Notes under the pieces: model-generated
Told to the model about the DNA's origin: nothing
Databases searched by the model: none
Seen by the model: the letters and a program-made list of their open reading frames with translations, nothing else
Shown: piece by piece, positions 7,813 to 15,867 of the stretch
Layout: each line of letters opens with the position of its first letter
Numbering within the stretch: position 1 is the stretch's first letter
Origin: Streptococcus suis
Lineage (GTDB): Bacteria; Bacillota; Bacilli; Lactobacillales; Streptococcaceae
Length of the DNA stretch: 64,000 nucleotides
Direction: 5' to 3'
Assembly (NCBI GenBank): GCA_002831545.1
Contig: CP025095.1
Span: forward strand, 806,001 to 870,000
Made by a program: the position numbers and the translations under genes

Positions 7813-7845
7813 AAAACTGGTCGAAATTGACCAGTTTTCTTTTTG
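7813..7845 (+). terminator. Terminator before the scaffold gene
   Basis: AAAACTGGTC (7813-7822) pairs with GACCAGTTTT (7829-7838) and is followed by CTTTTT. With the terminator at 7333 it frames the two small genes as a separate cassette. Confidence 0.75.
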
Positions 7846-7917
7846 GTCCAAGCATTGAAGACGGTAAAAGCTATGGAAAATACAGTCGGGGACGACTTTA
7901 AAAATAGGAGGTTCGCA

Positions 7918-8439
7918 ATGAACGAAGAAACACAAACAGTCGAAGTGGTCGAAGATGACAAACAGGTAGCAGCTGAACCTGAACAAGTCACAACAGACCC
8001 GAAAGACGAAAAGAAGTACACCGATGCCGATGTCGATGCCATCATTGACAAGAAATTCGCTAAATGGAAGGCAGAGCAGGAAAAAGCTGAATCAGAAGCT
8101 AAGAAATTAGCCAAGATGAACGCCGAAGACAAGCAGAAGTACCAGCTTGACAAGCGTGAACAAGACCTTGCTGACCGTGAAGCGGAAATCACACGCAGAG
8201 AGCTAACCGCTGAAGCTAAGACGATTTTAAGCGAACGTGGCTTACCAATTGAGCTAGTAGACGTGGTTAATCTTGCTGACGCTGATAGTGTACGTGATTC
8301 CATCGATGCCATCCAAAAGACTTGGGAAGCAGCAGTCTTGAAAGGCGTTGCTGACAAGACCAAAGGAAGTGCACCGATGAAGAAAGCACCACAAGAACAA
8401 CCAACCGTTGAAAAGTGGGAACGTGATTTTTTGAAATAA
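7918..8439 (+). CDS. Phage capsid scaffold protein (DUF4355-like)
   Basis: 173 residues from ATG 7918 with AGGAGG 8 bases upstream. An acidic N-terminus (EEDKQ-type, residues 1-40) precedes a long amphipathic helix (DAIIDKKFAKWKAEQEKAES, then KLAKMNAEDKQKYQLDKREQ) and a C-terminal end PTVEKWERDFLK. This is the usual form of scaffold proteins placed just before the capsid gene; they guide prohead assembly and leave or are cleaved on maturation. Confidence 0.85.
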   Translation: MNEETQTVEVVEDDKQVAAEPEQVTTDPKDEKKYTDADVDAIIDKKFAKWKAEQEKAESEAKKLAKMNAEDKQKYQLDKREQDLADREAEITRRELTAEAKTILSERGLPIELVDVVNLADADSVRDSIDAIQKTWEAAVLKGVADKTKGSAPMKKAPQEQPTVEKWERDFLK

Positions 8440-8456
8440 GAAAGGAAAAATAAAAT

Positions 8457-9473
8457 ATGCCATTTGAAAATATTAACACCGCAACATCCCGTGAAAAATT
8501 CTTAGGAATTATCGAGAAAGTTGTTGCTAAAAAATCTTACTCAGCTCCGCTTTTGCTATCGAATGATGCAGTGGAAATGAACGGGCGTTCATTTACTGTT
8601 ACAAAATCTGACACAACAGAACTCAAAGACTACAAGCGTAATGCTGACAATGAGTTCGACCATGCACAAACAGAAGAACGCACATACACTCTGGACCAAG
8701 AAAAATACTGGGGGCGTTTTGTGGATCGTCTAGATGAGCGTGATTCAAACGGTGAAGTCAATGTCAATTATGTTGTCGCTCGTCAAGCTGCCGAAGTTGT
8801 GGCGCCGTACTTAGACCATCTTCGTTTTGACGCTCTTCTTGGTAATGTCAGCGATAATGTCGTACCAGCTAATACTAAAGGTGCTAATAATTCTTACCAA
8901 GCTGTCTTGGATGTTTCTGAGAAATTGGATGAATTGGACGTAGTGGAAAACCGCTTGTTGTTTGTGACGCCAGCATTTTATAAAGCGATTAAGTCAGAAA
9001 TTGTCAACCTTCCACAAGGAGACACCAATCAAACTGTGCTTTACAAAGGTTATGTCGGTCAGTTGGATACATTCACGGTTTACAAAGTACCATCTAAGTA
9101 CCTTAAAGGCGTACAAGCTGTTGCGACAATCGGCGGGGTAGTCGTTTCGCCTATCCAAGTAGATGAAACGAAGTATAACAACAACATCCCAGGTCGTTTT
9201 GGTGAATTGGTGGAACAATTGCTGTATACTGGAGCATTTGTCTTTGATTTTGACCAGAAGTACATCATTTCTATTGCGACCTCTAAACCAGAAGCGAAGC
9301 CAAGCGCACAAGGCAAATTAAACATCCGTGCAGAGCAGTGGGTATCTGGTGCAACTTATGAAGCTGGTGCTTGTGTACAGAACGAAGGTAAATTGTTTGA
9401 AGCCACTAAGAAAGTAGATTCATCCTCAACAGCTCCTGGCAGCGATTCAGCCAACTGGAAAGAGATTGTCTAG
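8457..9473 (+). CDS. Major capsid protein with C-terminal carbohydrate-binding-like module
   Basis: 338 residues. Residues 1-285 have the fold order of SPP1/HK97-type capsid proteins used with DUF4355 scaffolds (long N-arm, TYTLDQEKYWGRFVDRLDER, NRLLFVTPAFYKAIKS, FVFDFDQKYIISI). Residues about 289-338 form an added module with the spacing W..GATYEAGACVQNEGKLFEATK....APGSDSANW, resembling chitin-binding ChiC/CBM5-12 domains. That tail may be displayed on the capsid surface and bind glycans; this is inferred from the aromatic pattern alone. Confidence 0.88.
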   Translation: MPFENINTATSREKFLGIIEKVVAKKSYSAPLLLSNDAVEMNGRSFTVTKSDTTELKDYKRNADNEFDHAQTEERTYTLDQEKYWGRFVDRLDERDSNGEVNVNYVVARQAAEVVAPYLDHLRFDALLGNVSDNVVPANTKGANNSYQAVLDVSEKLDELDVVENRLLFVTPAFYKAIKSEIVNLPQGDTNQTVLYKGYVGQLDTFTVYKVPSKYLKGVQAVATIGGVVVSPIQVDETKYNNNIPGRFGELVEQLLYTGAFVFDFDQKYIISIATSKPEAKPSAQGKLNIRAEQWVSGATYEAGACVQNEGKLFEATKKVDSSSTAPGSDSANWKEIV

Positions 9474-9483
9474 GAGGCTCTAA

Positions 9484-9672
9484 ATGCGCTTTAAAGTTTT
9501 AAAAGAGTTTACAGATGATGAGTTTGGTTTTGTTCATCGTGTTAACGATGTCATCGAACTAACCAAGGAACGTCATGAACAGATGAAGAAAAACGCTAAA
9601 TTGCAAGATGTGAATTTGGCTGATTACATTGAAGAAATCAAGACCAAAGGAGCAGAAGCTCCTGCAAAATAG
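9484..9672 (+). CDS. Small phage head protein of unknown role
   Basis: 62 residues; ATG 9484 follows the capsid stop with AGGAGG at 9472-9477. It has a beta-like start (MRFKVLKEFTDDEFGFVHRV) and a helical, charged second half. Small proteins of this kind, including ones described as Rho-N-like in some phages, commonly lie between capsid and connector genes. No specific domain can be assigned by eye. Confidence 0.6.
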   Translation: MRFKVLKEFTDDEFGFVHRVNDVIELTKERHEQMKKNAKLQDVNLADYIEEIKTKGAEAPAK

Positions 9673-9681
9673 GGGGCGGAT

Positions 9682-10011
9682 ATGCTAGAAGAATTAAAAA
9701 CTTTGACAGGCGAGAGTGATGATAAAATCCTCTCGTCTTTGCTTTTGAGGGCTAAAAATATCATTTTGACTGAGACGAATCGAAGTCAGCTTACGCCAGC
9801 GCTGGAAGGAATGCAACTGGAAGTAGCACTCGAGTTGTACAACCGCCAAGGAAGCGAGGGCGAAACATCGCGAAGTGAAGGGGGCGTGTCTGTGTCATAT
9901 AAAGACGGGCTGTCTGATACTATTTTAAATGGTATCCGCAGTCATAGACTCGCAAGGGTGGCAGGTCGTGCGTTTGAAGCGAAACCGACTGAAGCCGTAT
10001 CTGATCCGTAA
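9682..10011 (+). CDS. Phage head-tail connector (gp6/gp15-like)
   Basis: 109 residues. LEELKTLTGESDDKILSSLL, RAKNIILTETNRSQLTPALE and the helix LEVALELYNRQGSEGETSRS match head-tail connector proteins that form a ring below the portal. Its 3' end overlaps the next gene, as usual in this compact cluster. Confidence 0.8.
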   Translation: MLEELKTLTGESDDKILSSLLLRAKNIILTETNRSQLTPALEGMQLEVALELYNRQGSEGETSRSEGGVSVSYKDGLSDTILNGIRSHRLARVAGRAFEAKPTEAVSDP

Positions 10012-10291
10012 AGCTGTCATAGTGACGAGTGATGAGGGTATCAAGAAAGCTACTTATAGCGATGTTGCTACTGAGATACAGGCTGAGATATGGCCTGCTA
10101 GTGGTCGCTTACAAGCTGAGATATACGGTCAGAGGTTGGCATATATTTTGAATTGCTTGGTAGATCGTGAGACTCTTATAGATGAAGACGATGGCTTTTG
10201 TATCAATAGCGATAAAGTAACCCATAAAGTCATATCTATAAAACGATATACAAACCATCAAGTCTTGGAGTTGGAACAATGTCGCGATTGA
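9968..10291 (+). CDS. Phage head closure protein (putative)
   Basis: About 107 residues if the GTG at 9968 is used (MRLKRNRLKPYLIRKAVIVT). This start places the protein in line with family members that begin with a basic MRLKR-type strand; an ATG at 9929 in the same frame lacks a clear ribosome site. EIQAEIWPASGRLQAEIYGQ is the family core. It probably seals the capsid after packaging and overlaps both neighbours (9968-10011 and 10279-10291). Confidence 0.65.
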   Translation: MRLKRNRLKPYLIRKAVIVTSDEGIKKATYSDVATEIQAEIWPASGRLQAEIYGQRLAYILNCLVDRETLIDEDDGFCINSDKVTHKVISIKRYTNHQVLELEQCRD

Positions 10292-10791
10292 TAGGTGCTG
10301 ACAAGCTAATTGCAAAATTTAGACGATTATCAGGACAGCAGCAAACCGAAATCATGGCAAAAGCTGTACACAACGCTGCCAAGAATGTTGTCCAGGCAGA
10401 TGCAATTTTGCGGGCCCCTGCAAACAAAGATGATTTGCGAATAGGCATAAAGGTACGGATGTCTAAGTCTGGGAATCCGAGAGCTGAAGTGGTTAGCACA
10501 TCAGACCATGGCGGATTTGTTGAATTTGGTACTGGTCCAAAAGGTGCTGCAAACCACGCAGGGATTTCGCCAAATGTTAGCGTATCTTATAGCAGTACAC
10601 CTTGGTATGTCCATGAGTCCCAGATTGATGTGGGCCCTTATCGTTTTCAAAAGATTGGCGAGTTTTACAAGATGTTTGGGCAGGTTGCTCAGCCGTATCT
10701 TTATCCAGCCCTCAAGGATAATGAAGAGCGAGTCACGAAGAACATTAACAGATATGTCAAACGGAAACTAGTTGAAGAGGTCAGCAAATGA
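10279..10791 (+). CDS. HK97 gp10-like neck/tail completion protein
   Basis: 170 residues. The N-terminal helix pair (LIGADKLIAKFRRLSGQQQT) followed by KAVHNAAKNVVQADAI, the strand GNPRAEVVSTSDHGGFVEFG and the C-terminal AQPYLYPALKDNEERV are the HK97-gp10 pattern. These proteins join the finished head and tail. Confidence 0.82.
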   Translation: MSRLIGADKLIAKFRRLSGQQQTEIMAKAVHNAAKNVVQADAILRAPANKDDLRIGIKVRMSKSGNPRAEVVSTSDHGGFVEFGTGPKGAANHAGISPNVSVSYSSTPWYVHESQIDVGPYRFQKIGEFYKMFGQVAQPYLYPALKDNEERVTKNINRYVKRKLVEEVSK

Positions 10792-11156
10792 TAAATATTA
10801 AGCCTATTATTTACAAGAAATTGAAAGAGGTTGCGGACAATGTGACAGATACATATCCGCAAGATTGGGAGAATTTCCCGGTTATCATCTACTTAGAAGA
10901 GGAAAACAAGCCTTACGAGATTACAGATGATACAGAACAGATGTCCTATTTGCGGTATAAGGTCGATATTTTCCACAATGATAGTACCTCGGAATTAGCC
11001 GTAGCGATTGATGCGATTTTTGCATCTCTCGGGCTAAAACGTACATCCAGCGTGGATACACCCGACCCAACGCACTTACGGCACAAAGTCATGCGATTTG
11101 AAGGGATTTTAGACTTAAACTCCCGAATCGTTTACCAATACAGAATGGAAGGATAA
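10788..11156 (+). CDS. Phage tail terminator / tail completion protein
   Basis: 122 residues, overlapping the previous stop by 4 bases. The sequence (IYKKLKEVADNVTDTYPQDW, NFPVIIYLEEENKPYEITDD, LRYKVDIFHNDSTSELAVAI) follows the short mixed alpha/beta pattern of tail terminators that cap the tail tube. The call rests on this pattern and the gene order directly before the tail tube gene. Confidence 0.72.
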   Translation: MINIKPIIYKKLKEVADNVTDTYPQDWENFPVIIYLEEENKPYEITDDTEQMSYLRYKVDIFHNDSTSELAVAIDAIFASLGLKRTSSVDTPDPTHLRHKVMRFEGILDLNSRIVYQYRMEG

Positions 11157-11159
11157 AAC

Positions 11160-11576
11160 ATGTTAGCAAACGGAATTAAATTGAAAATGAGTGAGACCAA
11201 GGGGTCTGGCTATGCAGTTATCGAGGGCTTGAAAGAAGTTCCAGAACTTGGTATTGACCCTGAGAAAGTTGAGAATACGACCCTTGCGGATACCATTAAG
11301 CAGTATGAATTTGGTATTGGTGACGCTGGCGAATTGGAATATAAATTCAAGTACGAGAATTCCAAAACGACTTCTAGTTATCGTACTTTGCGTAAGTTGT
11401 CTGATTCAAAAGCTATCCGTCACTTTGAGCAAGAGTATCCAGATGGTACAACTGTCCGCTTCTCAGCTCAGATTGCTGTCAAGCTGGGCGGTGGCGGTGT
11501 CAACTCTGCTATCGAGTTTACATTGAAATTGGCTCTGCAGTCAGATTTAGAATTCACTGATCCAGTAGTACTTTAA
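11160..11576 (+). CDS. Major tail (tube) protein
   Basis: 138 residues. LKEVPELGIDPEKVENTTLA and DTIKQYEFGIGDAGELEYKF, then YPDGTTVRFSAQIAVKLGGG are typical tube-protein strands. It is followed by the tail chaperones and tape measure, the conserved order for long non-contractile tails. It forms the stacked rings of the tail. Confidence 0.88.
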   Translation: MLANGIKLKMSETKGSGYAVIEGLKEVPELGIDPEKVENTTLADTIKQYEFGIGDAGELEYKFKYENSKTTSSYRTLRKLSDSKAIRHFEQEYPDGTTVRFSAQIAVKLGGGGVNSAIEFTLKLALQSDLEFTDPVVL

Positions 11577-11586
11577 GGAGGTATAA

Positions 11587-11961
11587 ATGTCAACACGTAA
11601 ACCATATATCGTTTGGACCGTCAAGGGAACAGACTATAAATTGCGTCTTAGCACTCGCCAAGCCTGTGAAGTTGAAGAAAAATTGGGTGTTAATTTGCTC
11701 AAAATCTTTATGCCCAAACCAGGCGAACAGTTCAATCTACCACCTTTGAAGGTCATGTTGTTGGTTGTTCAAGGCGCTTTGCAGAAGTTCCATCATGGTA
11801 TTAAATTGGATGATGTCTATGACTTGTTCGATGCTTACATCGATGAAGGTTATGGACAAACTGAATTGATGACTGATATCATCGTACCATTGTTCGAAGT
11901 ATCGGGTTTTATTCCTCGGAACAAGGAGAAGGAAGAACCGACGTTGACAGCAGTCGAGTAG
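11587..11961 (+). CDS. Tail assembly chaperone (gpG-like)
   Basis: 124 residues, preceded by AAGGAGG. LRLSTRQACEVEEKLGVNLL and PPLKVMLLVVQGALQKFHHG, then YDLFDAYIDEGYGQTELM are chaperone helices. It carries a slippery site at 11904-11910 near its end, so a fraction of ribosomes should shift -1 to make a longer fusion with the next reading frame. The chaperones coat the tape measure protein during tail assembly. Confidence 0.85.
   Translation: MSTRKPYIVWTVKGTDYKLRLSTRQACEVEEKLGVNLLKIFMPKPGEQFNLPPLKVMLLVVQGALQKFHHGIKLDDVYDLFDAYIDEGYGQTELMTDIIVPLFEVSGFIPRNKEKEEPTLTAVE
11904..11910 (+). other. Predicted -1 frameshift site GGGTTTT
   Basis: In the gpG frame the bases read G GGT TTT, a canonical X XXY YYZ heptamer. 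The -1 frame is open from before this point through the gpG stop at 11959-11961 and on into the downstream frame ending at 12347, so slippage would yield a gpGT-type fusion. Slippage is inferred by analogy to lambda-like tails. Confidence 0.6.
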
Positions 11962-11987
11962 GTTCTGGTCCTTGTTCGGTCGCAGAA

Positions 11988-12347
11988 TTGATTAGCGGGT
12001 TTTATCCAACAGCATTAGATGCAGGGATAGACCCGTTTTCTTTTTGGGAATACACTCTTTTGGAATTAAAAGAGCTAGTTGAAAGTTACAACAGGCAACA
12101 ATTCCAAAAGCAGAAGGAAATAGCTTCTCATCACTTTATTCAATCACAGATGATAGCTCGCTTTGTTTCTCTGATGTTTCAGGAAAAAGGTGAAGCGCCA
12201 GACATTTGGGAGTTCTATCCTACTTTGTTCGAAGAGGATAGGGCGCAGATTGAACAAGCTCGTATTGAGCGTGATTTGAAAATCCATCAGGAGCAGATGA
12301 GGGCTTACGCAGAAAGAATGAGAGGAAGGTTCACAACTTCCGAATAA
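11988..12347 (+). CDS. gpT-like extension of the tail chaperone, expressed by -1 frameshift
   Basis: 119 residues from a TTG at 11988, but no ribosome site precedes it. The frame is open upstream and is -1 relative to gpG, so the natural product is likely a gpG-T fusion made at 11904. The sequence GFYPTALDAGIDPFSFWEYT and LLELKELVESYNRQQ is the common pattern of the T extension. It ends 18 bases before the tape measure start. Confidence 0.75.
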   Translation: MISGFYPTALDAGIDPFSFWEYTLLELKELVESYNRQQFQKQKEIASHHFIQSQMIARFVSLMFQEKGEAPDIWEFYPTLFEEDRAQIEQARIERDLKIHQEQMRAYAERMRGRFTTSE

Positions 12348-12365
12348 GAAGGAAAGGAGGGAACG

Positions 12366-15300
12366 ATGGCTGTTACGTTAGAAGAGTTGAGAGTTATTGT
12401 TGAAGGTGAGATAGCACCGTTTCAGAAGAAGATGAAGCAGTTAGAATCTCAGATGAAGCAGACTCAAAACAAAATTGAAAACAAGACAAAAGGCCTTAGA
12501 GAGCGTGTATGTCAACAAGCTGGTGGCATGGCGACTGCTTTGGGCAAACTTGCTAAGATTACCGCGTTAGCTTATCTAGGCAAGAAAATGTTAGACCTTG
12601 GTATGTATTCTACCCAGATGGCTCTTGAAGTCAGTGCTTCGGTCAATCAAATCAAACGACAGATGGGCGAAAGTTCCCAAGCATTTTTAAAATGGATTGA
12701 TAACAATGCCAACGCTATGAACATGAGCGTAGGTGAAGCTACTAAGTATGGAGCGGTCTATTCCAACCTGTTTTCCAACTTTATCAAGGATTCTAACAAG
12801 CTGAGCGCTTATACAGGTAAGATGTTACAGACATCCGCTGTGATTGCGCAAGGTAGCGGACGGACCATGACCGATGTTATGGAGCGTATTCGTTCGGGCT
12901 TGTTGGGTAATACCGAAGCTATCGAAGACCTCGGAATAAATGTCAATGTTGCTATGATTGAATCAACCAACGCATTCAAACGTTTTGCGAATGGGCAATC
13001 TTGGCAACAATTAGACTACAACACCCAGCAACAAATCCGCTTGATGGCGATTTTGGAGCAAGCAACAGCTAAGTACGGAAATACCTTACAGCAGTCTGTA
13101 AACGGTCGTATTAGCATGTTCAAGTCGCTGTTAAGCGATGCAGCACTAAATATCGGTAATGCAATGTTGCCGATTATCAACGCTATGATGCCTGTACTTA
13201 ATTCGTTTGCTATGGTCTTGAAAAATATCACTGCCAAGCTCGCTGAGTTTATTGGTTTGATGTTTAACAAAAAAGCCAATGTGAAGAATAGCGCAGTTGG
13301 AAACCTTGCTCAGGGTGCACAAAACGCAAACGATGCAGTAGGTGGTCTAGGCGACGCCATGGACGGTGTAGATGACGCATCTGGGGGTACCGCAGGTAAT
13401 CTAGATGATACTGCTAAATCAGCTAAGAAGGCAGCAAAAGAGCTGATGGGATTAGCTGGTTTTGATGAGATTACCACTCTGAATCTAAACAAAGACGATG
13501 GTTCAGATGGAGCGGGTTCAGGCGGTGGTTCTGGAGGCGGAGGCAAGGGTAGTAAAGGTGGAGGCTCAGGAAGCGGAGCTGACATCTTGCCAGAAATAGA
13601 ATTGACTGATATGGACAACCAGTTTAAGTCCATATTTGACGGATGGGATAAGACTCTACAACCTCTTTTTGATTACCTCTCAAAATTAAAAGACCTGTTT
13701 AAAGATGGCTTTAACATGTCGTTCAGAGCTGATAGTCTTGACCGCTTTAAAACTGCTCTAGCAGGTATCTGGCAATCGCTGAAAGATATTTTTGCAGACG
13801 GAACTGTTTTACAAGCAGCCGCAAGGTTTGGAGAGAAGCTAGCTTTTGCTTTAGGTCAAATCACTGGTGCTCTAGCCAACATCATCATGGGAATTGCGGT
13901 ATTTATCGCCGAAAGCTTAAATAAATCACTAAACGACACCAAATTGGATATAAAAGGTTGGCTGATACGTCAGTTCGATATAGCAGGCGATGCAGTCGCA
14001 AGCATTGGAAATATCGCTCAAATGCTCGGTCAAACGTTTTATGACGTTTTTACAAGTGCAGCTGCGACAAATATCGGTGCAGATATTCTTTCAGCGATAA
14101 CCTATGGGACAATGGGGATTGTTGAAGTTGGTTCAAAATTAGGTCGCGATATACTAAGCGGTATAGAACAATCGCTAGTTGATAACCAAGATAAAATAAC
14201 TACCGCTTTAAACGGCTTGCTCTCTGCCCTTGAGCCTACTTTCGAATCTATCAAAAACCTATTCAAGAATGCGTTTGAGGGGTTGAGCACAACTTACGAT
14301 GAGCATGTAAAACCATTCTACGATTCGTTCAATGAAGTTTTAAGTTCTATATTTGGAACTTTGCTAGATAGCTGGAATAATGATGTTCAACCAGTGTTGG
14401 ATAGCATCGGCGAAAAGTTTGCTGATTTATTCGACAATCATATTCAACCGTTTATCGATAGTTTTCTATCCGCATACGGACAAATTACGGACGCCTTAAA
14501 GTTACTTTGGGATACCATTCTGGTACCGCTATTTGATTGGATAGCTGCGAACATTTTGCCTGTCCTTGTCCCGACATTCCAGACATTAGCTGACTGGTTT
14601 GTCCAAGCCTGGACTGTGGTTTTCGATGTTTTGGGAGCTGTTTCGAAAATCCTAGGCGGTATTATCGAGTTCCTGGTTGGTGTATTTACTGGCGATTGGG
14701 AAAAGGCTTGGAATGGGATTGTTCAGATTGCTAAAGGAATCTGGGAAATGCTGTCTTCTATCTTCAAGTTCGTTTGGGATGCCATTGTTTCTTTCTTAAA
14801 AGGTGTTTGGGATACCATCGTTGCTATACTGCAGGCTGGTTGGGATGCGATTGTGCGAATCTTCCAAGGTATAGGCCCGTGGTTCGGCGAACGTTGGAGA
14901 GATATCGAAAACATCTTCTCTAAAGTTGGTCAGTGGTTTGGTCAAAAGTTTTCTGACGCTTGGAACGGTATTACAAATGCATTTAGCAATGTAGCTGGTT
15001 TCTTTAAAGGAATATTCGATAGCATTGTGGGTTGGTTCACGGATATCGGTAGAGCAGTCGGAGATGCAGTTTCGGGTGCGTTTAAGTCCGGCATGAACGG
15101 TGCAATCGCAACAGTTGAAAATGTCGTCAACGGATTTATCGGATTGATAAACGGTGCAATCGGCTTAATCAACAAAATCCCTGGTGTCAATATTGGGCGC
15201 ATCGGTTATGTCAATCTTCCACGCCTTGCCCGTGGTGGTATCGTGGATAGCCCAACTGTCGCCATGATTGGTGAAGCAGGTAAAGAGGTGGTTATGCCAT

Positions 15301-15506
15301 TGGAAAATACAGGCTTCTTACAAACCATGGGCCGTGTTGTCGGCGGTGCAGTTGTTAATGCTTTGGGCGGAGGTCTACCGCAATCATCTGGTTTGCCAAA
15401 TGGCGACATCGTTATTGTGATTGGAAGTAGAGAGTTTGGACGCTTTACTATTGACGAGATTAACAAAGCTCAAGCAGAAGCGGGACAGCTCTTGCTTAAC
15501 ATTTAG
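12366..15506 (+). CDS. Tape measure protein
   Basis: 1,046 residues; ATG 12366 with AAAGGAGGG upstream. An N-terminal coiled coil (KQLESQMKQTQNKIENKTKG) leads into the tape-measure domain (residues about 60-290), a glycine/serine linker near residues 375-405, then repeated hydrophobic helices with tryptophans (WDAIVSFLKGVWDTIVAILQ) and a C-terminal segment PRLARGGIVDSPTVAMIGEA. Tape length sets tail length at roughly 0.15 nm per residue, so a tail near 150-160 nm is expected. The hydrophobic parts may enter the host membrane during DNA delivery. Confidence 0.93.
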   Translation: MAVTLEELRVIVEGEIAPFQKKMKQLESQMKQTQNKIENKTKGLRERVCQQAGGMATALGKLAKITALAYLGKKMLDLGMYSTQMALEVSASVNQIKRQMGESSQAFLKWIDNNANAMNMSVGEATKYGAVYSNLFSNFIKDSNKLSAYTGKMLQTSAVIAQGSGRTMTDVMERIRSGLLGNTEAIEDLGINVNVAMIESTNAFKRFANGQSWQQLDYNTQQQIRLMAILEQATAKYGNTLQQSVNGRISMFKSLLSDAALNIGNAMLPIINAMMPVLNSFAMVLKNITAKLAEFIGLMFNKKANVKNSAVGNLAQGAQNANDAVGGLGDAMDGVDDASGGTAGNLDDTAKSAKKAAKELMGLAGFDEITTLNLNKDDGSDGAGSGGGSGGGGKGSKGGGSGSGADILPEIELTDMDNQFKSIFDGWDKTLQPLFDYLSKLKDLFKDGFNMSFRADSLDRFKTALAGIWQSLKDIFADGTVLQAAARFGEKLAFALGQITGALANIIMGIAVFIAESLNKSLNDTKLDIKGWLIRQFDIAGDAVASIGNIAQMLGQTFYDVFTSAAATNIGADILSAITYGTMGIVEVGSKLGRDILSGIEQSLVDNQDKITTALNGLLSALEPTFESIKNLFKNAFEGLSTTYDEHVKPFYDSFNEVLSSIFGTLLDSWNNDVQPVLDSIGEKFADLFDNHIQPFIDSFLSAYGQITDALKLLWDTILVPLFDWIAANILPVLVPTFQTLADWFVQAWTVVFDVLGAVSKILGGIIEFLVGVFTGDWEKAWNGIVQIAKGIWEMLSSIFKFVWDAIVSFLKGVWDTIVAILQAGWDAIVRIFQGIGPWFGERWRDIENIFSKVGQWFGQKFSDAWNGITNAFSNVAGFFKGIFDSIVGWFTDIGRAVGDAVSGAFKSGMNGAIATVENVVNGFIGLINGAIGLINKIPGVNIGRIGYVNLPRLARGGIVDSPTVAMIGEAGKEVVMPLENTGFLQTMGRVVGGAVVNALGGGLPQSSGLPNGDIVIVIGSREFGRFTIDEINKAQAEAGQLLLNI

Positions 15507-15515
15507 GAGGTAAAC

Positions 15516-15866
15516 ATGAGTCAATTGATTATCAATGGAGTTACAGTTGTACCTCCTAAATCTTTTCAAGTTTCAGTCAATGATGTGGATGGAGAAACCG
15601 GGCGAAACGCTAACGGCGACATGGTCAGGGACAGAATTACAACCAAGCGCAAATTGGAATGTGATTGGGGGATGTTGACCCAGGCTGAGATGGCGCAGAT
15701 TCAAAACGCTGTTCAGCCTGTATTTTTTGAAGTGTCTTACCCAGACCCTATACTTGGGCAGACGTCCAAAACGTTTTATGTTGGCGATAGGACAGCGCCT
15801 GCATATTCCTTTACTGAAAAATTTAAACCCTGGAGCGGTTTAAAATTTAGTTTAATAGAGAGGTAA
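15516..15866 (+). CDS. DUF6711-like distal tail-associated protein
   Basis: 116 residues, AGGAGG upstream of ATG 15516. SVNDVDGETGRNANGDMVRD, then RKLECDWGMLTQAEMAQIQN and PGIL-like strand SYPDPILGQTSKTFYVGDRT match a family that sits between tape measure and tail-tip genes in lactic and streptococcal phages. It probably takes the place of a distal tail (Dit) adaptor. Confidence 0.65.
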   Translation: MSQLIINGVTVVPPKSFQVSVNDVDGETGRNANGDMVRDRITTKRKLECDWGMLTQAEMAQIQNAVQPVFFEVSYPDPILGQTSKTFYVGDRTAPAYSFTEKFKPWSGLKFSLIER

Positions 15867-15867
15867 G

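Noticed and set aside
13310..13633. Proline-rich minus-strand frame within the tape measure gene
   Set aside because: It is the complement of the glycine/serine linker and has no start signals.
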